NCBI GenBank assembly: GCA_037975125.1
Contig: CM075850.1
Coordinates: 123,965,826-124,029,825 of the forward strand
DNA from: Latrodectus hesperus
Taxonomy: Eukaryota; Arthropoda; Arachnida; Araneae; Theridiidae
Direction of reading: 5' to 3'
DNA length: 64,000 bases
Below the pieces are notes generated by a model, which saw only the letters and a list, made by a program, of their open reading frames with translations, did not search any database and was not told the DNA's origin. Positions 11,877-23,651 of the stretch are shown in pieces. The position numbers and the translations under genes were made by a program. Position 1 is the stretch's first letter, and every line of letters starts with the position of its first letter.

Positions 11877-14085
11877 ATGAGCAAATTAAGCATAGAAGTA
11901 TTATTGGCTGTTGCTTTGGACTGTGATGATGGTGAAAAGCAAACAAACAATAAGAAAAAGAAATGGGCAAAAAATTGGCTGCTCCAGCGTGAAACTCTTT
12001 CACATCTAAATTTAATTACAGAAATACAGTCGGAGGATAAAGATTTCTTGAATTACATGAGGATGAATGAAAAATTGTATTCAACGTTGTTGGATAAGGT
12101 AAATTAAAACTAACCTTTAATTATAAGAAAAGATACATTCATGCGTTCATCTTTAAGTCCTGATGAACGATTAAATGCGACTTGGCGCTTTTTGGCAACC
12201 GGTAGACCATACGAAGATTTGAAATTTACAACTATTATTTCACCTCAAGCTTTGGGACAAATAATACCAGAAACATTTAATGCAATCATAAGAGTTCTCC
12301 ACAAGGAATACTTGAAAGTAATTAATTCTTTAACTTATTTATTAATTTATTAACTACAGTTAATATAAAAGATTAAAAAATATAATGTAGATATTGAATA
12401 AATTAAATTTAAAATTTTCGAAAATTTTTCACTTAATTAAAATATAAAGTAAGATGATAGTCAATTGAACAAAGTTTAATTAATAATGGAAATTTTCTAA
12501 TAAAATTCATTAACTGAATATACACAGGAAATCAAATTCTTTAAAACATTCGTTATATATTTAGTAATAACTCATGTACATATACATATATTATATGAGC
12601 ATATTATAAATATTCAATAACATAAAAGTAGACAAGATTTTAAGCATAAATTTTATTTTTCTAAAATCTTTCTCACATTGAATTGCAAGTTATTGTTTGT
12701 TGATTAAGAGATTCATCCGAGTGATAGGGCAAAGTTTGTTAATGATTGGTACTGCTCGTTGTAGCAGCACCTTGACTATTACAAGTCAAAGTATCAACAA
12801 TACTTTTATTTTTTAAATTCCCATTCTGGGCATAAAAAATTATATCGCTCATCATTTTTTCTGCCAAGAAGGCATCTTCTTTTGAATTTGAAGCTATCGA
12901 TTTTAACTTCGCTCCTACCATTTTGCCATACACTGAATATGGATCCTGTTCATCTTCTGAATTTTTTAATTTATAGTAAATTAATTCGTACATATTGTTT
13001 TTAAGCTCTTCCGCTTTTCTTTTTTTCCCTCTTTTATGACTTTTGGGACTCTCAGATACTTCTGTTGAATCAATTTCAAGATCCATAACCTAAAATCAAA
13101 TTAAACATTCATATATAGCTCTCCTTACGATAAAATGTATTTCAAAACATATAACTTAACAGAATTAATAACACTTATTTTAGATTTCAACATTTGTTCA
13201 GAAATATTCTAGTTATTTTTATACAATAATAAAATTATGTTCATTTATACAAAAATTGGATTTTGAGTCTTTTAATTTATTTTTAGTTTCCTGAAAATGA
13301 AGAAGAATGGATTTCCATAGCGAAAGGCTTTGAAAACAGGTGGAATTTCCCATCATGTGTGGGTGCTTGTGATGGAAAACACATACGAATCACTCCACCG
13401 AAAGGAAGCAGTTCATTTTATTGGAATTATAAGAGTTTCAATAGTATTGTTCTTTTAGCAATTGTTAATGCAAATTATGAATTTATAATGGTAGATGTTG
13501 GCACGAACGGCCGTGTATCTGATGGCGGAATGTTGAAGAAAAGTATTTTTTATCACCATTTGATTAATCATCAACTAAAACCGCCCACTAAAGAGGATAA
13601 CGAACTTCCTTTTGTTTTCATTGGGGATGAAGCTTTTGCTTTACGTCCTGATTTTTTTGAAGCCATTTCCTCAACGAGAACTCAATGGTAAAAAAAGAAT
13701 TTTTAATTACAGGCTCAGTAGAGCTCGAAGAGTGGTAGAAAATGCTTTTGGCATATTAACCAACAGATTTAGGATATATCACACAGCAATAAATTTACGT
13801 GTTAAAGTCATAGAAAAAGTAGTGCTAGCAACCTGTGTCTTGCACAATTTCTTAAGAAGGAACAGTGCTGAAATTTATTCCCCATCTTCCAGCCTAGACC
13901 AAGAAGATGAAGAAACTGGTTCGGTGCAATTAGGTTTAAGGTCAAATGATTATTTAACTGGATTAGAAATAGAGCAACAAAGAAATTATTCCGATGAAGC
14001 AAAACTCATTCGAGAAAAGTTTGCCAATTATTTTGTTTCCAATGAAGGCAAACTACCATGGCAAGACGCTTTGATTTTATCCTAA
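11877..14085 (+). pseudogene. Harbinger transposase (HARBI1-like, DDE_Tnp_4), two exons, disabled
   Basis: Exon 1 (11877-12317) reads KKWAKNWLLQRETLSHLN ... MRSSLSPDERLNATWRFLAT ... PQALGQIIPETFNAI, but has two in-frame stops at 12105-12107 and 12111-12113. A phase-0 GT-AG intron (12318-13286) follows 'KEYLK'. Exon 2 begins FPENEEEWISIAKGFENRW and carries the DDE core: GACDGKHIRI (first D), VDVGTNGRVSDGG (second D), FIGDEAFALRP, then NYRLSRARRVVENAFGIL (catalytic E) and VVLATCVLHNFLRR. One extra T in the T7 run at 13652-13658 shifts the frame between the second D and the E. Otherwise the protein is near full-length for the family. In its host element the enzyme would cut and paste the transposon; this copy cannot be translated whole. 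Confidence 0.92.
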
Positions 14086-15267
14086 ATAAAGTAATTAACT
14101 TTTAAAAGTTTATGTTTAGAAAATATAAGATATGGATACTAATAAAAGTGCTAATTAATTTGTTAGTTTTATTATTATATATCAAGAAATTAGTACTTAA
14201 CACATTAAATATATTTTGCAACTGTATAAATGTATTATGAATACTATATAAATACACATAAATATATCTAATCAAATTCTGGGAAATTATAAAATGGTCA
14301 ATATATTTAAAGGGTAAAAATGGCATCTTAATAACATGTGTAAAAAGTGATTTGTGCTTGAAGACGCAAGATCCCTTAAATTTGTATATGTTGTCTCCAT
14401 AAAAATTATAAATGGACAATATGTGCATTTCAATAATTTATTAATTAAAGAGCCATATTAGTACATCAAAATGTTTATCTATCGAGTAAAGAATGTCTTA
14501 TTTTTATTAGTAGATAAAAAATCAATTATTAATTTGTTATCTATTATCCAAGTATCCTTAGATTTTATAATATTTTCTTAGATAATTTTTAAATAAAATG
14601 GAAACAAATTAATATTTACAAAAGATACTCATAACTGAAGATGCATTTAATTTCAATTTCGCTTAAATGTAAATAATTTTCTTTTATTATTAATCAATTT
14701 ATTATTTTTAATTATCTAATTTTATTATTGTATAAAGAATATTTAAATAAAACAACAGAGTAATCTCAACTAATACCTTTATATTATTGTTTAAACTTAA
14801 TTCATTTTTAAAAATATAGAAAATTAAAATTCTAAAGTGTTCATTTTGAAGATTTGTAAGCATTCTGAAATAAAAATGTTGTTTTCTAATAAAGCTTATT
14901 ATAAAATTTCGTAGTTAAATTTTAAGTTAAATGTGCAATTATATATATTCGTTCAGATAGAGAATAATTTTACAAAATAAATTATTTAACTTACTTCATC
15001 ACCATTCTCAAAAAACTTGTGTCCAAATTCATGGATGATACTCCAGCACGTGGAAGTGCAATTTCGTCTAGAAAGGCTAAATAGTCAAAGTACCATAAAG
15101 TCGGCACATATATATACATCCTTCGTGCCTGCACCACTTTTTTAGATTCTTTAATTTTTCGTACGTTATCTTTCTTTTTATTTTATTCGTATAATCATTA
15201 CTTGCCAAAAACAAGGCTCATTTCTATATACTTCAATGAATTCCTGCAATATATGCTTCATGGACAT
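12739..15267 (-). pseudogene. Harbinger accessory DNA-binding protein (MADF domain), two exons, disabled
   Basis: Exon 1 on the complement starts at ATG 15267 and reads MKHILQEFIEVYRNEPCFWQ, the start of a MADF domain. After a lesion it resumes as KKKDNVRKIKESKK and YVPTLWYFDYLAFLDEIALP, the domain's end. About 35 residues of the middle are missing and stops lie in the gap. The exon closes at a good donor, GAA/GTAAGT (14994-14989). Exon 2 follows the acceptor TTTTAG/GTT at 13090 and runs 13089-12739. It holds a basic SHKRGKKRKAEE stretch and DPYSVYGKMVGAKLKSI ... AFLAEKMMSDIIFYAQNG, the usual C-terminal segment. MADF partners of Harbinger transposases help bind transposon ends; that role is family knowledge. 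The 1.9-kb intron contains the whole second transposase exon on the other strand. Confidence 0.8.
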
Positions 15268-15546
15268 TTTTAAAAAGTGAATCTAATGTTCGTGAGGTGT
15301 TGTAAAACGGGAATCTAAGTTTCAATAAATGAGAAATTTCAAAAATTTTCCCAAGTATCGCCCAGAAATAATTTACAACCCTGCGAGACAGACACGCGAC
15401 AACGGGAAGCAATTGCTTACTTCCTGTTTTGGAAGAAAAATCAGAGCTTATTTGAATTTTCTTGAACCTGTCCAACTTCCCCACACACGGTACAACTTGT
15501 TCACGTACAACAAATCCATAGGAAAAATCCTATCGTGTGTGGCGGA

Positions 15547-15772
15547 TTTTAGGTTAACGGATTTGGAATACTCGCCCATCACCAAATGCTTCTTCATTTT
15601 GAACATCAGTCAGGTGACGAGGTCACACCTGAGCTGGTACCCTCCTCTCCACGCCCACGCCACACCAGCGGAAGGATTTTGGACGTCACATATTAAACGT
15701 GGACACGTTCCCAATTCATGGATCTCCAGCAACCCAGTGAAGGAGTGGTCACCCTCCTATTATGTTAGACAG
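15547..15772. repeat. Right part of the split SINE-F copy
   Basis: It shares order and sequence with the copy at 52.35-52.65 kb: 'GGTTAACGGATTTGGAATAC', 'GTCAGGTGACGAGGTCACAC', 'CACACCAGCGGAAGGATTTT' and 'GGATCTCCAGCAACC'. It ends at 15758, followed by the second TATTATGTTAGACA. Orientation is unsure. Confidence 0.7.
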
Positions 15773-15837
15773 CACATTTATTTCACTAAGTTGTTTTTTG
15801 GTCTTTATGAAGTTAAATTTAGTACTTAAGTCATAAG

Positions 15838-15985
15838 CATATGGTTTGTCGTTCAACCACCATTTTTACAAGCGAGTGCTAATCAGATTGGGGAGACGAA
15901 CTCTGCAAATACTCAAACCCAAGATGGGATTCGAACCCATGATCTGTTGAAGTAATTCCAAAACACTAACCAATCAGCTGCAACA
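15838..15985 (-). repeat. SINE-A, diverged
   Basis: Reverse SINE-A: TTTGTCGTTCAAC tail, 'GTGCTAATCAGATTGGG', and head with GGGATTCGAACCCATG. Internal deletions and substitutions show it is older than the 23.7-kb copy. Confidence 0.75.
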
Positions 15986-16429
15986 TTTCTACCAGCATTT
16001 CGTAAAAATAATCACATTCATTTTATTTTTAAGATGTATGTCATTGCAATAAAATCTAAACATATGTAAAGAATATTATAAAAGATATAAGAATTTAAGG
16101 AAATTTAAATTCTTATAGTTGTAACTCCTTGTAAGATCAAGTAAAAAGCTTAATTTCAGTTTGATTGTAAAATGCAACACATTAGGTCTCCTATGGACAA
16201 AATTAATTATTTAGAATGTCAAAACTAAAAAAAAGAAAGAAATTTTCAACATTTGCCAAGATATTAATTCTTTTGTAAGATAATTTTATTTAACAAAATG
16301 CATTCTGTTAATATTTTGTGAAATTTTAACCTTATTTTGACTGTTATAGAACATAAAATTTGCTTTAAGAAATTTCATAAAACCTATTCAAGATGAAGAT
16401 TTATAAATAAAAAAATTTATATTGACTTA
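15986..16429. other. AT-rich spacer
   Basis: No recognisable feature. Confidence 0.6.
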
Positions 16430-18024
16430 AAGGCTTTAGGCGAGTAGCTAGGAAAAAAAGCAGTGTCTTCTAATCATCAATATAACATGTGAACGATTTA
16501 CAAAAAATAAATTTTGTTGTAAAAAATATTTCACGTGTCTTTTTTTGGAGCCCGGGTACAGTATTTTTAAGCCCCCTTCCCTTGCCCTCTTACAAAAAAC
16601 AGTAATGTCATATACAGAATAAACTCGTAATAAGAACATAATGCATATAACAATGACGCAGGAAAATACTTATTTTAAAATATTAAGCTTTAAAGGCTCT
16701 GGTTACACTTCTAAATTTAAGACAAATGTATTACAAATATAAGTAGATGCATTTTTCCACATCAATAATTGGTATATTAATTATACTTCATTTTAATAAA
16801 ATAAATTGATCAACTACTTCATCTATGTCGATGACTTCAGTTTTTTCGCTACACTTAAGAATGCTAAGTCACTTTAGGAGATCTTGTAACATGATTGATC
16901 GTAGATATGATGGAATTTAATTTAATTTACTGAACAAACGTTCATACAAATAAACATTTGATGCTGAAATAGTAAGAATTACTTAAAGTGCAACTCTTAT
17001 AATGATAACTATGCCTGATTTCATTATATCTCTTTAGAATGATTTTTAAATGGAAATTGAAATTACCAGTTCAAATAATTACCAAGAAACATTTTATGTT
17101 TACATACATCAAACACATTAAAAAACATTAAATAGATTTGAACTTTAAATTTGAGAAAATTATTTTTCAACAGAAAATGGTAATATAAAAGCAACAAAAT
17201 TACAAGTCAAAGTTGAAGGATTTTCGGAAATTATTTTTATTTAAGTATCTTGGTTTCAAATAAAATTTTTTTAGCAACAAACGATTTGATTTTAAATTTT
17301 AAAATTATACACGCATGTTCATAAGTATTTATAATGGCTAAAGTCGATATTAAATAATCAAAGTGTAAAAAAAAAATATCTGGTGGACTAAAAGTAACTA
17401 GACTAAAAGTAACGATAAAGTCAAAATTTTTCATCGAAGTCCATTGTTTTTAACGAAATTAAGCTATTTGCTAAAAACGATAATTTGTGAGAGTTATATA
17501 AGCGATACTTAGGAAGTAATGATATACTAATCTTTTTCTAACAGTGAAAATAGTATCAAGAAAAAGGAAACCACATTTTCCTAGAATTTGGAGTAATTAT
17601 TTTTCGATCCCAGGAAGACAGTTCCTTGGATGGAAGTTGGAGTGTCGTTCTGAGAAAAATTTACCCTCCTTTCGTTGGAGATCAATCTTCTACTGGACAC
17701 AACTATTTTGGACAAAGGCAACTGAGAAACAGGTTTTAGGAAAAATTTTTACACGAATATAATGCACCACTAAACTTAGAACTACAGCACATTTCTTGCA
17801 ATAAAAACAGAAAACTCTTCTTTTTGGGAGGTGATCCCCTTTAATTTCAGAGTTTTCCCCAAGTCTCAATAACATAATCTTTCAGTTACACTTTTTTCTT
17901 ATACTAAAAGTTATGCTATGATTTTCCTGATATTACCAACATTTAAAATATTTTTAGGAAATAAAATAGACATAAAAATTGATATTTCTAAGTATTTTGA
18001 TCAATAATAATTTTTAATATAAAG
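16430..18024 (-). pseudogene. hAT element relic with transposase dimerisation-domain remnant
   Basis: The complement of 16980-16788 reads YERLFSKLN*IPSYLRSIML, then ILKCSEKTEVIDIDEVVDQF, the decayed C-terminal hAT dimerisation domain (ER-FSKLK-I---LRS-M motif) with several stops. To its left, 16431-16590 holds a TIR-like 'GGCGAGTAGCTAGG' and a 'GAGCCCGGGTACAGTAT' segment also seen at 31.35 kb. To its right, 17.16-17.9 kb shares long patches with the non-coding parts of the hAT copies at 34 and 39 kb (TTTTCCTAGAATTTGG, GATCCC-GGAAG-CA). The catalytic part is absent. A SINE cuts it off at 18025. Confidence 0.75.
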
Positions 18025-18605
18025 AAAGGACAAAGAAAAAGTACATCTGTGCCCAAACCTGGATTTGAACCCAGTACCTTCATATCCACAGTCAGGCACG
18101 CTGACCACTAGACTGGGTGGGACAACTTCTTTGTCCTTCCCTAGTATGAATCGCCTGGGAATGGTTGCCTACTCTATAAACGGGTACATACGGCATGTGT
18201 GGATAGCGATGACTTGGTTGGTTAGGTCGTCATTCTCAATATCGGAAGGTAGTGAATTCCAATCCCGGCTTAACCGAAGATGCGCCCTGTTCACTAATGG
18301 CGGCTGGGGGTACGTTAAAACTGGGTGTGGTTGCAATGTCTTCCAAGTGAAAAGATATCTCCGGGGTTGACAAGCCAAGTATTAGGTGTTTTCTGCTTGG
18401 TCCTTGCTTCAAAATCACGATGACTCCACCCAGCTGCTTCTGTCTAACAGGTAGAGCCCACATCAGGGCTATGCACAGGAAGGCATGCTGGTGCAACAAC
18501 AAAAATCTATGCCATGTGTACCGAAGAAGTCGGACTCCACAAGAGATTACGGTTCAGTTAGAAAAGTGGAGCAGCTCACTCTATATTGCCAGCCAAGCTA
18601 GCACA
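18025..18605. repeat. Two SINE-B copies, head to head
   Basis: 18128-18025 in reverse is a SINE-B head (CTAGTGGTCAGCGTGCCTGA, B-box GGGTTCAAATCC) running into TTTCTTTGTCC. From 18129 a headless copy runs forward: 'CTTTGTCCTTCCCTAGTATG', 'TATAAACGGGTACATACGGC', then a diverged body and the end 'AGTCGGACTCCAC ... AAAGTGGAGCAGC ... AGCCAAGCTAGC', as in the 52.0-kb copy. The open frames across it are incidental. Confidence 0.75.
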
Positions 18606-18702
18606 AGACTTTTTTAAAATCAAACATTTACTTTTATATATTAGGAACTATTTTATCAGTCCCTACTTGTTCGTAAATTGTATTTTGTACTATTATAGAC
18701 AT

Positions 18703-18990
18703 GCCGACTGATGGCTGAGTGGTTAGTGCTCCTGACCCCTGAGCTGTTGGTCCTGGGTTAGAATCCCGGTTCGGGCACGGATGCTACTATTCTGGACTCT
18801 GTGATTCTCTATCGGTTCTTATGTGGATGTTGCATGAATGTGGTCCACCCTACAAACAGGTCTATGGTGGTCTAAGGTGGGATTCGCTACTTGCCTCCAT
18901 GAACTTGGTTCACAGTTGCCCCTGGGTAACGGTAAATGAGTAGCAGTTTCTGACCTTATTGCGGCATAGGCTCAGCCCTCAGTGCCTGCT
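18703..18990 (+). repeat. SINE-C, tRNA-derived
   Basis: The tRNA-like head GCCGACTGATGGCTGAGTGG (A-box) is followed by a slightly decayed B-box (GGTTAGAATCC), then the body '...GAATGTGGTCCACCCTACAAAC' and 'GTTGCCCCTGGGTAACGG'. A shared TAGACAT on both sides may be the target duplication. It matches the copy at 54.6 kb throughout. Confidence 0.8.
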
Positions 18991-19009
18991 GGAAAAAAAC
19001 AGTAGACAT

Positions 19010-19525
19010 TAATTTTAAAAAACACTGCATCACACTATAACAGATTTTACGTAGTGGGCATTTTCCGAGTGAATTTCTGATAACGTCACTGACTGCTTAT
19101 CACCATCCATTTTGCACTCAGTAAGTGAGAAATGTAATCGCTTTCAGAAATACCACTGGCGATAAGTTCAACAACGAATTAAGGTGATTTCAGAAGTGAG
19201 CAAAGAAATCCCTGCTCAAGATAAACTGGCAATAAACAGCGTATTTCAAATATTGCCGCAATTTTTTCGCATGACATCAAATAGGAAATTCCAATATTAC
19301 CAAGAGAAGCTGATAAAGGGTATACACTAAATACAAAACTTTTGAATTAAATTTAGAAGAAAATAGCAGGTACCAGGTGTTGTAAGGCGCAATAATTAAA
19401 ATTGAATTTAAATTATTCATCAGAGAGAAATTAGTCATGTGAAATTAGAAATGGCAGATGACTTGCGACTAAGTAAACTCAGCATATGAAAAAATACAAT
19501 ATAGATTCGATTCATTTGGGCTCCA
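19010..19525. other. Unrecognised spacer
   Basis: Moderately AT-rich, no open frame or repeat match found. Confidence 0.5.
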
Positions 19526-19740
19526 CACAAGGTACTAGGTTTGGTTTAATTTCTCATATAACAGTAACTTTTTTTTTTCACACGAAAGCCAATTAGACTG
19601 GGATTTACTCTTTAAAATAGATCCCGAACCACACTAAATATCCAAATCCTACATAGGATTCGAATCCAAGAACTATTGACAAGAACCAAGACTATTGAAC
19701 TATTGGCAAGAGCGTTAACCATTCGACTACCAGCTCGGCC
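19526..19740 (-). repeat. SINE-A, older member of a tandem pair
   Basis: Reverse SINE-A with decayed tail, a T-run, an internal duplication near 'CAAGAACCAAGACTATTGAAC', and head ending 'TACCAGCTCGGCC'. It is preceded by AGGTACTAGG, matched by AGATACTAGG at its other end. Confidence 0.75.
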
Positions 19741-19935
19741 ACCAGATACTAGGTTGGTTTGGTTTGCTTGTCGCTCAACGGTCATTTTTTGCACACGAGG
19801 GCTAACTAGACCGGGACCCACGGTTTAAAGTGGATTTCGAACCACTACAAACATCCATGCCCAAGGTGGGATTCGAACCCACTAACTGTTGAACCGAAGG
19901 CAAGAGCGCAACCATTCGACTACCAGCTCGGCCAC
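19741..19935 (-). repeat. SINE-A, younger member of a tandem pair
   Basis: A well preserved reverse SINE-A. It sits directly beside the previous copy and is flanked by the same AG(G/A)TACTA target sequence at 19746 and about 19937, so it inserted into the duplication left by the first copy. Confidence 0.8.
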
Positions 19936-22184
19936 CAGGTACTACGATTTAGCAAAAAGAGATTATGTGTATAATTGCAATACTTTTGGATGTGGAACTG
20001 AGATTTTAATTACTCTACAAACTATTTTTATATTACACCACATGCTTCATAAGAGGAAAGAAACGGGAGATATTTAAACGCGCTCTATACAAATTTTTAT
20101 TGAAATAATCTAGATTTTAAAGAACACAAATAAAGGTATTTGCAACATTTAAGAATTCAACTTGATGGTCAACACCGTTAAAATAAAGCACGCGCGTACA
20201 CAAGTTGGTTATACAAAATCTTTACGATAATCGCGAAGTACTTTATCACACAACGAGTTATTTATTAATTGAACATTAAGAATTTCTAAGCCAAAATTTA
20301 ATCATTAATGTGCAAATTATTCAGCATTTCAAAGTAGACAATAACTAGGTAGTATCTTTACCCCAGCAACATTCAATATATTCCTCTTAAATAATAAAAT
20401 TATAACATTTAATATAATTGTTTAAAAGCAAACTAAATATGAGCCCAATGATTTAACATTTAAAATTTTCTATTTTATGAAACGTATTTCAATAATTCTT
20501 TTACATTTGTTTCATGTTAATATATAATAATTTTGGATTATGTTTGACAAGATTAATAATTTCTTAAAAATTTATAGCAAATTTTACAAATCAATTTCAC
20601 GTAAAAGGTTTCCCATAATTTTTTTTCTGAGGTACATAGTACATAATAATTATTCTTATTTTGTGTTTATATAATATTAGGATAAAATGTATTTCATTTT
20701 TTAAATTAAAAAATCTCATTAAATTAAGAATTTTTAATACATTTTATGTTTCCAAATGAGAGGCTAAATGCACCGGATTAAGTTAACTTATTTTTTAAGA
20801 TAAATTACAATACTATACACGTTTGTATTAGCATTTTCCAACGTGTAACTAAATATTACGAACTATAGATTTTTGGGCTGTACAGCAAGCTTAATAAGAA
20901 CAATCAGAATTCTGATGTTCAAAAATCTTAAAAGAAAAAAACTTGATTATTTCAGTTGAATTTCAACAAAAATACATACAAATAACACAGAAAATATGAG
21001 ATGACTTAAATCTGACTTAATGGTTTAAATGGATGACATTAAAATCCGCATGAAAAAATTGACACATTTTTTTGAAAATTGGAATTTTTATTTTCGAAAT
21101 ATATGATGAGGCGAAAGTTACGATGGCAAGGATTAAGGTTATTTAATTATCAGTAACTTTAAATACAAAAGTTTCCATATTCACAGAAAAAAAGTTAAGT
21201 AATGATTTTCATATATTTTATTCATTCATAGACAAATAAGCAGATTAAAATTCACTAATAAAAAATAAATAAAGCAATGAGGTATCCATGCAGCAAATAT
21301 GTAAACAAAAAGGGAGATTTCAACAGAATGTATTTCACATAGTTTATGTACTGATATTTTTATACTAAATAGAATTATTTTTATATAATGATATTTTTTA
21401 ATTTCCTTAAAAAATAGGGTAAAAAAATCAATAAAATATTGATGTATATATTGTACTTACAAGGAGAAGAATCAGCTCAACCACGTGGTGATGAAACGCG
21501 CAGTGCAACTCTAGTCCGGAAGAAAAATACCGGTTTGTTGTAGGACCAGATGTGAAATAAATGATTTGTAAGGAGTATTTTTAACTGGTATTCAAATGTA
21601 AGTATTGGTAACCAGAACTTTTTTCAAAGTAACTGGTACTCATAATGACTAATTTTATGGTTGCATTAGTTATTTTGTTATATTTAATTTATATATAATT
21701 TTATGGTGTACAAGTCAATTTGTTATAATTATGTATAATTTTATAGTGTACCAGTTTATCTCTAAATAACTAATTTTATGGGATAGGTGAATGATAGTTA
21801 TTTCTTATGCCTGGCGTAAAATATCGCAGTCTTAGTAACCAATCTAGATATAATATAATTAAAAGAAAATAGTCGAATACAATTTATTTTAATGTAATAT
21901 GCACAGCTCAATGAATAACACTCATTGAAAGCGGAAATGCTGACTGAATTGTAATCGTCAGGTCTTAAGAAAATATTAAAGACTATCCTTTGAACTTCCT
22001 AATTCATTCTTTTTTGAATAAAATAAATAAACCGAAAACACGAATAATGGTACACAGATTGGATACTTTTAAATATTTTATTTTTAATACATCACATTCT
22101 TTGTATGATAAAAAAAACAACCCTCCTTCTCATTTTTGTATTTTTTTTTGTTTGCAATACGTCTCTATTTCTGATGTCCTATTC
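19936..22184. other. AT-rich spacer
   Basis: No supported gene. Bases 21440-21560 are less AT-rich but unrecognised. 21655-21780 has three loosely repeated 'TATAATTTTATGGTGTAC'-like units. Confidence 0.55.
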
Positions 22185-22390
22185 TGCTAACAGAATTGTC
22201 ACTGAACACAGTCTTATTTAGAATCACAATCAAGTGACGAAGTCGACATCAGAGCTGGCATGCTCTTCACATCATGCCACAAAGAGACACAGCCATGTCT
22301 ATTTTTCAGCTGGATCATGTGCACAGCCACTCATTTCCTGGTTTTTTGAATGTCTTTCTCCATCAGGCCACTGTGGCCTTATAGGGATTT
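22185..22390. repeat. Probable SINE-F relative, degenerate
   Basis: 'CAATCAAGTGACGAAGTC' and 'AGAGCTGGCATGCTCTTCAC' align with the SINE-F core (GTCAAGTGACGAGGTCACAC ... GAGCTG). Only part of the unit is recognisable. Confidence 0.45.
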
Positions 22391-23044
22391 TTGTTCTACT
22401 TAAAATACCAGTTTTTACTACAAAATTTTCTTTTAACTTAAGCAAAAATAAATGGCTTGTTGCATTTTAATTTCAAAATTTGTCTAATTAGTTTTTTTAA
22501 AAACATAATAAATACCAGAGCGAAATTTTTTTTTGTTATTCTTTAGCAAAATTAAATCTTCCTTTAAGGAAATATATAGTTAAATTAAAAGTATCGAGAA
22601 AGAAATGGCAGATATATATTACATAAATAAAGTAGTATATTTTACAGCTTCCATCTCAACTGTACTCTGGCATGGAATGGGGATTTTACAGAAGCAGTCC
22701 GTTAAAACATGAACTCAGGTGTCGACTACGGCCCTTGAGGATGGCTCTACGGTTACAAAGTTGTTTATTTAACTTCAGCCGGAAGAGAGTATCAGCAGAG
22801 AAATTATTGCAATAATCTAAATAATTTTAAACTTAAGATAAGAGGTTTCCGCCTATTTTCTTGAATATTGTGGTATGTTCAACAGGCTGATCCACAACAA
22901 AAAGTTATTTAAATTTTATAATATAATAGATAATTTAAACAAAAAATGTAAAAAGCAAAACAAATATCGAATATAAAATCGAATGTATAGAAGGGACTTG
23001 AGAAAAATTACATCTGAAAATATTCAATATCTTAACATTTTTAC
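22391..23044. other. Unrecognised spacer
   Basis: Mostly AT-rich, with a GC-richer patch at 22650-22800 that I cannot identify. Confidence 0.5.
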
Positions 23045-23215
23045 AACCATTTCTCTTAACAGTCAATTCTTGCACCCGATCGCTATTCAGACCGAGACTC
23101 GACATGGGATCGAATGTTTGGAACTGCTAACCATTATAAACATTCAATCCCAAGTCCAGAGTCGAACTCACTAACCATTGAATCGACGACCAGAGAATAG
23201 CCACATTCGACTTTC
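23045..23215 (-). repeat. SINE-A, very degenerate
   Basis: The tail TCTTGCACCCGATCGC and the repeated B-box-like 'GAGTCGAACTCACTAACC' keep SINE-A order in reverse, but identity is low. Confidence 0.4.
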
Positions 23216-23329
23216 AACGCTACTTAATTTATATCAATATACTTTCGAATAAGGTATATAAAATGCCTGATTTAATTTTTGTATTTTTATAGGTTTGACT
23301 TTTTTTTATCACGTTTTCGACTGCCGATT

Positions 23330-23525
23330 TCTATATACTGAAATGGTGCTAAACAAAGCCCACATGCCGCGTAATTTTAAATTACTCAAGGGAAGAGGTC
23401 GAAACCTGAGCTGGCACTCTTTCGTATGCAACACGTTATAAATGGAGATATTGCAACCAGGACTCATTTTATGTTCATCAGTCATCGTTAGTGTGCGCGA
23501 AATGTCGTCGGTTGGGTCGAGTATA
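23330..23525. repeat. Probable SINE-F relative, degenerate
   Basis: 'GGAAGAGGTCGAAACCTGAG' and 'CTGGCACTCTTTCG' match the SINE-F core, and the same wording recurs at 27.05 kb. Ends are not defined. Confidence 0.4.
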
Positions 23526-23651
23526 GAACTAGCCACTTCCTAGTCAGGAAAATGACGCGTTTTACAATCAATTGCTTTAATAGTCCGAGGCGAACAGAAA
23601 ATTAGTAAAATGCTGCAGTGAAATTCCAGATAAAAAAAAGCAGATGGAAGA

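Larger units (their letters stand above)
11528..15543. mobile_element. PIF/Harbinger DNA transposon, about 4.0 kb, two genes, inactive
   Basis: Imperfect terminal inverted repeats mark both ends. The left end reads ...ACACGATAGGATTTT then GGATTTGTTG (11573-11605). The right end, reversed, reads CGCCACACACGATAGG then GGATTTGTTG (15543-15507). The left repeat appears interrupted by about 38 bp, a small palindrome (CCAACACCC ... GGGTGTTGG, 11537-11570). Inside are a HARBI1-like transposase gene (+) and a MADF-domain gene (-), the usual two-gene content of this superfamily. I could not identify a clean 3-bp target duplication. Both genes are damaged. Confidence 0.85.

Noticed and set aside
15329..15829. 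166-codon plus-strand frame
   Set aside because: It crosses the Harbinger right end and SINE-F; it is antisense to the MADF 5' region and has no motif.
18065..18617. Several overlapping frames of 65-101 codons
   Set aside because: They lie in SINE-B sequence and share no protein motif.
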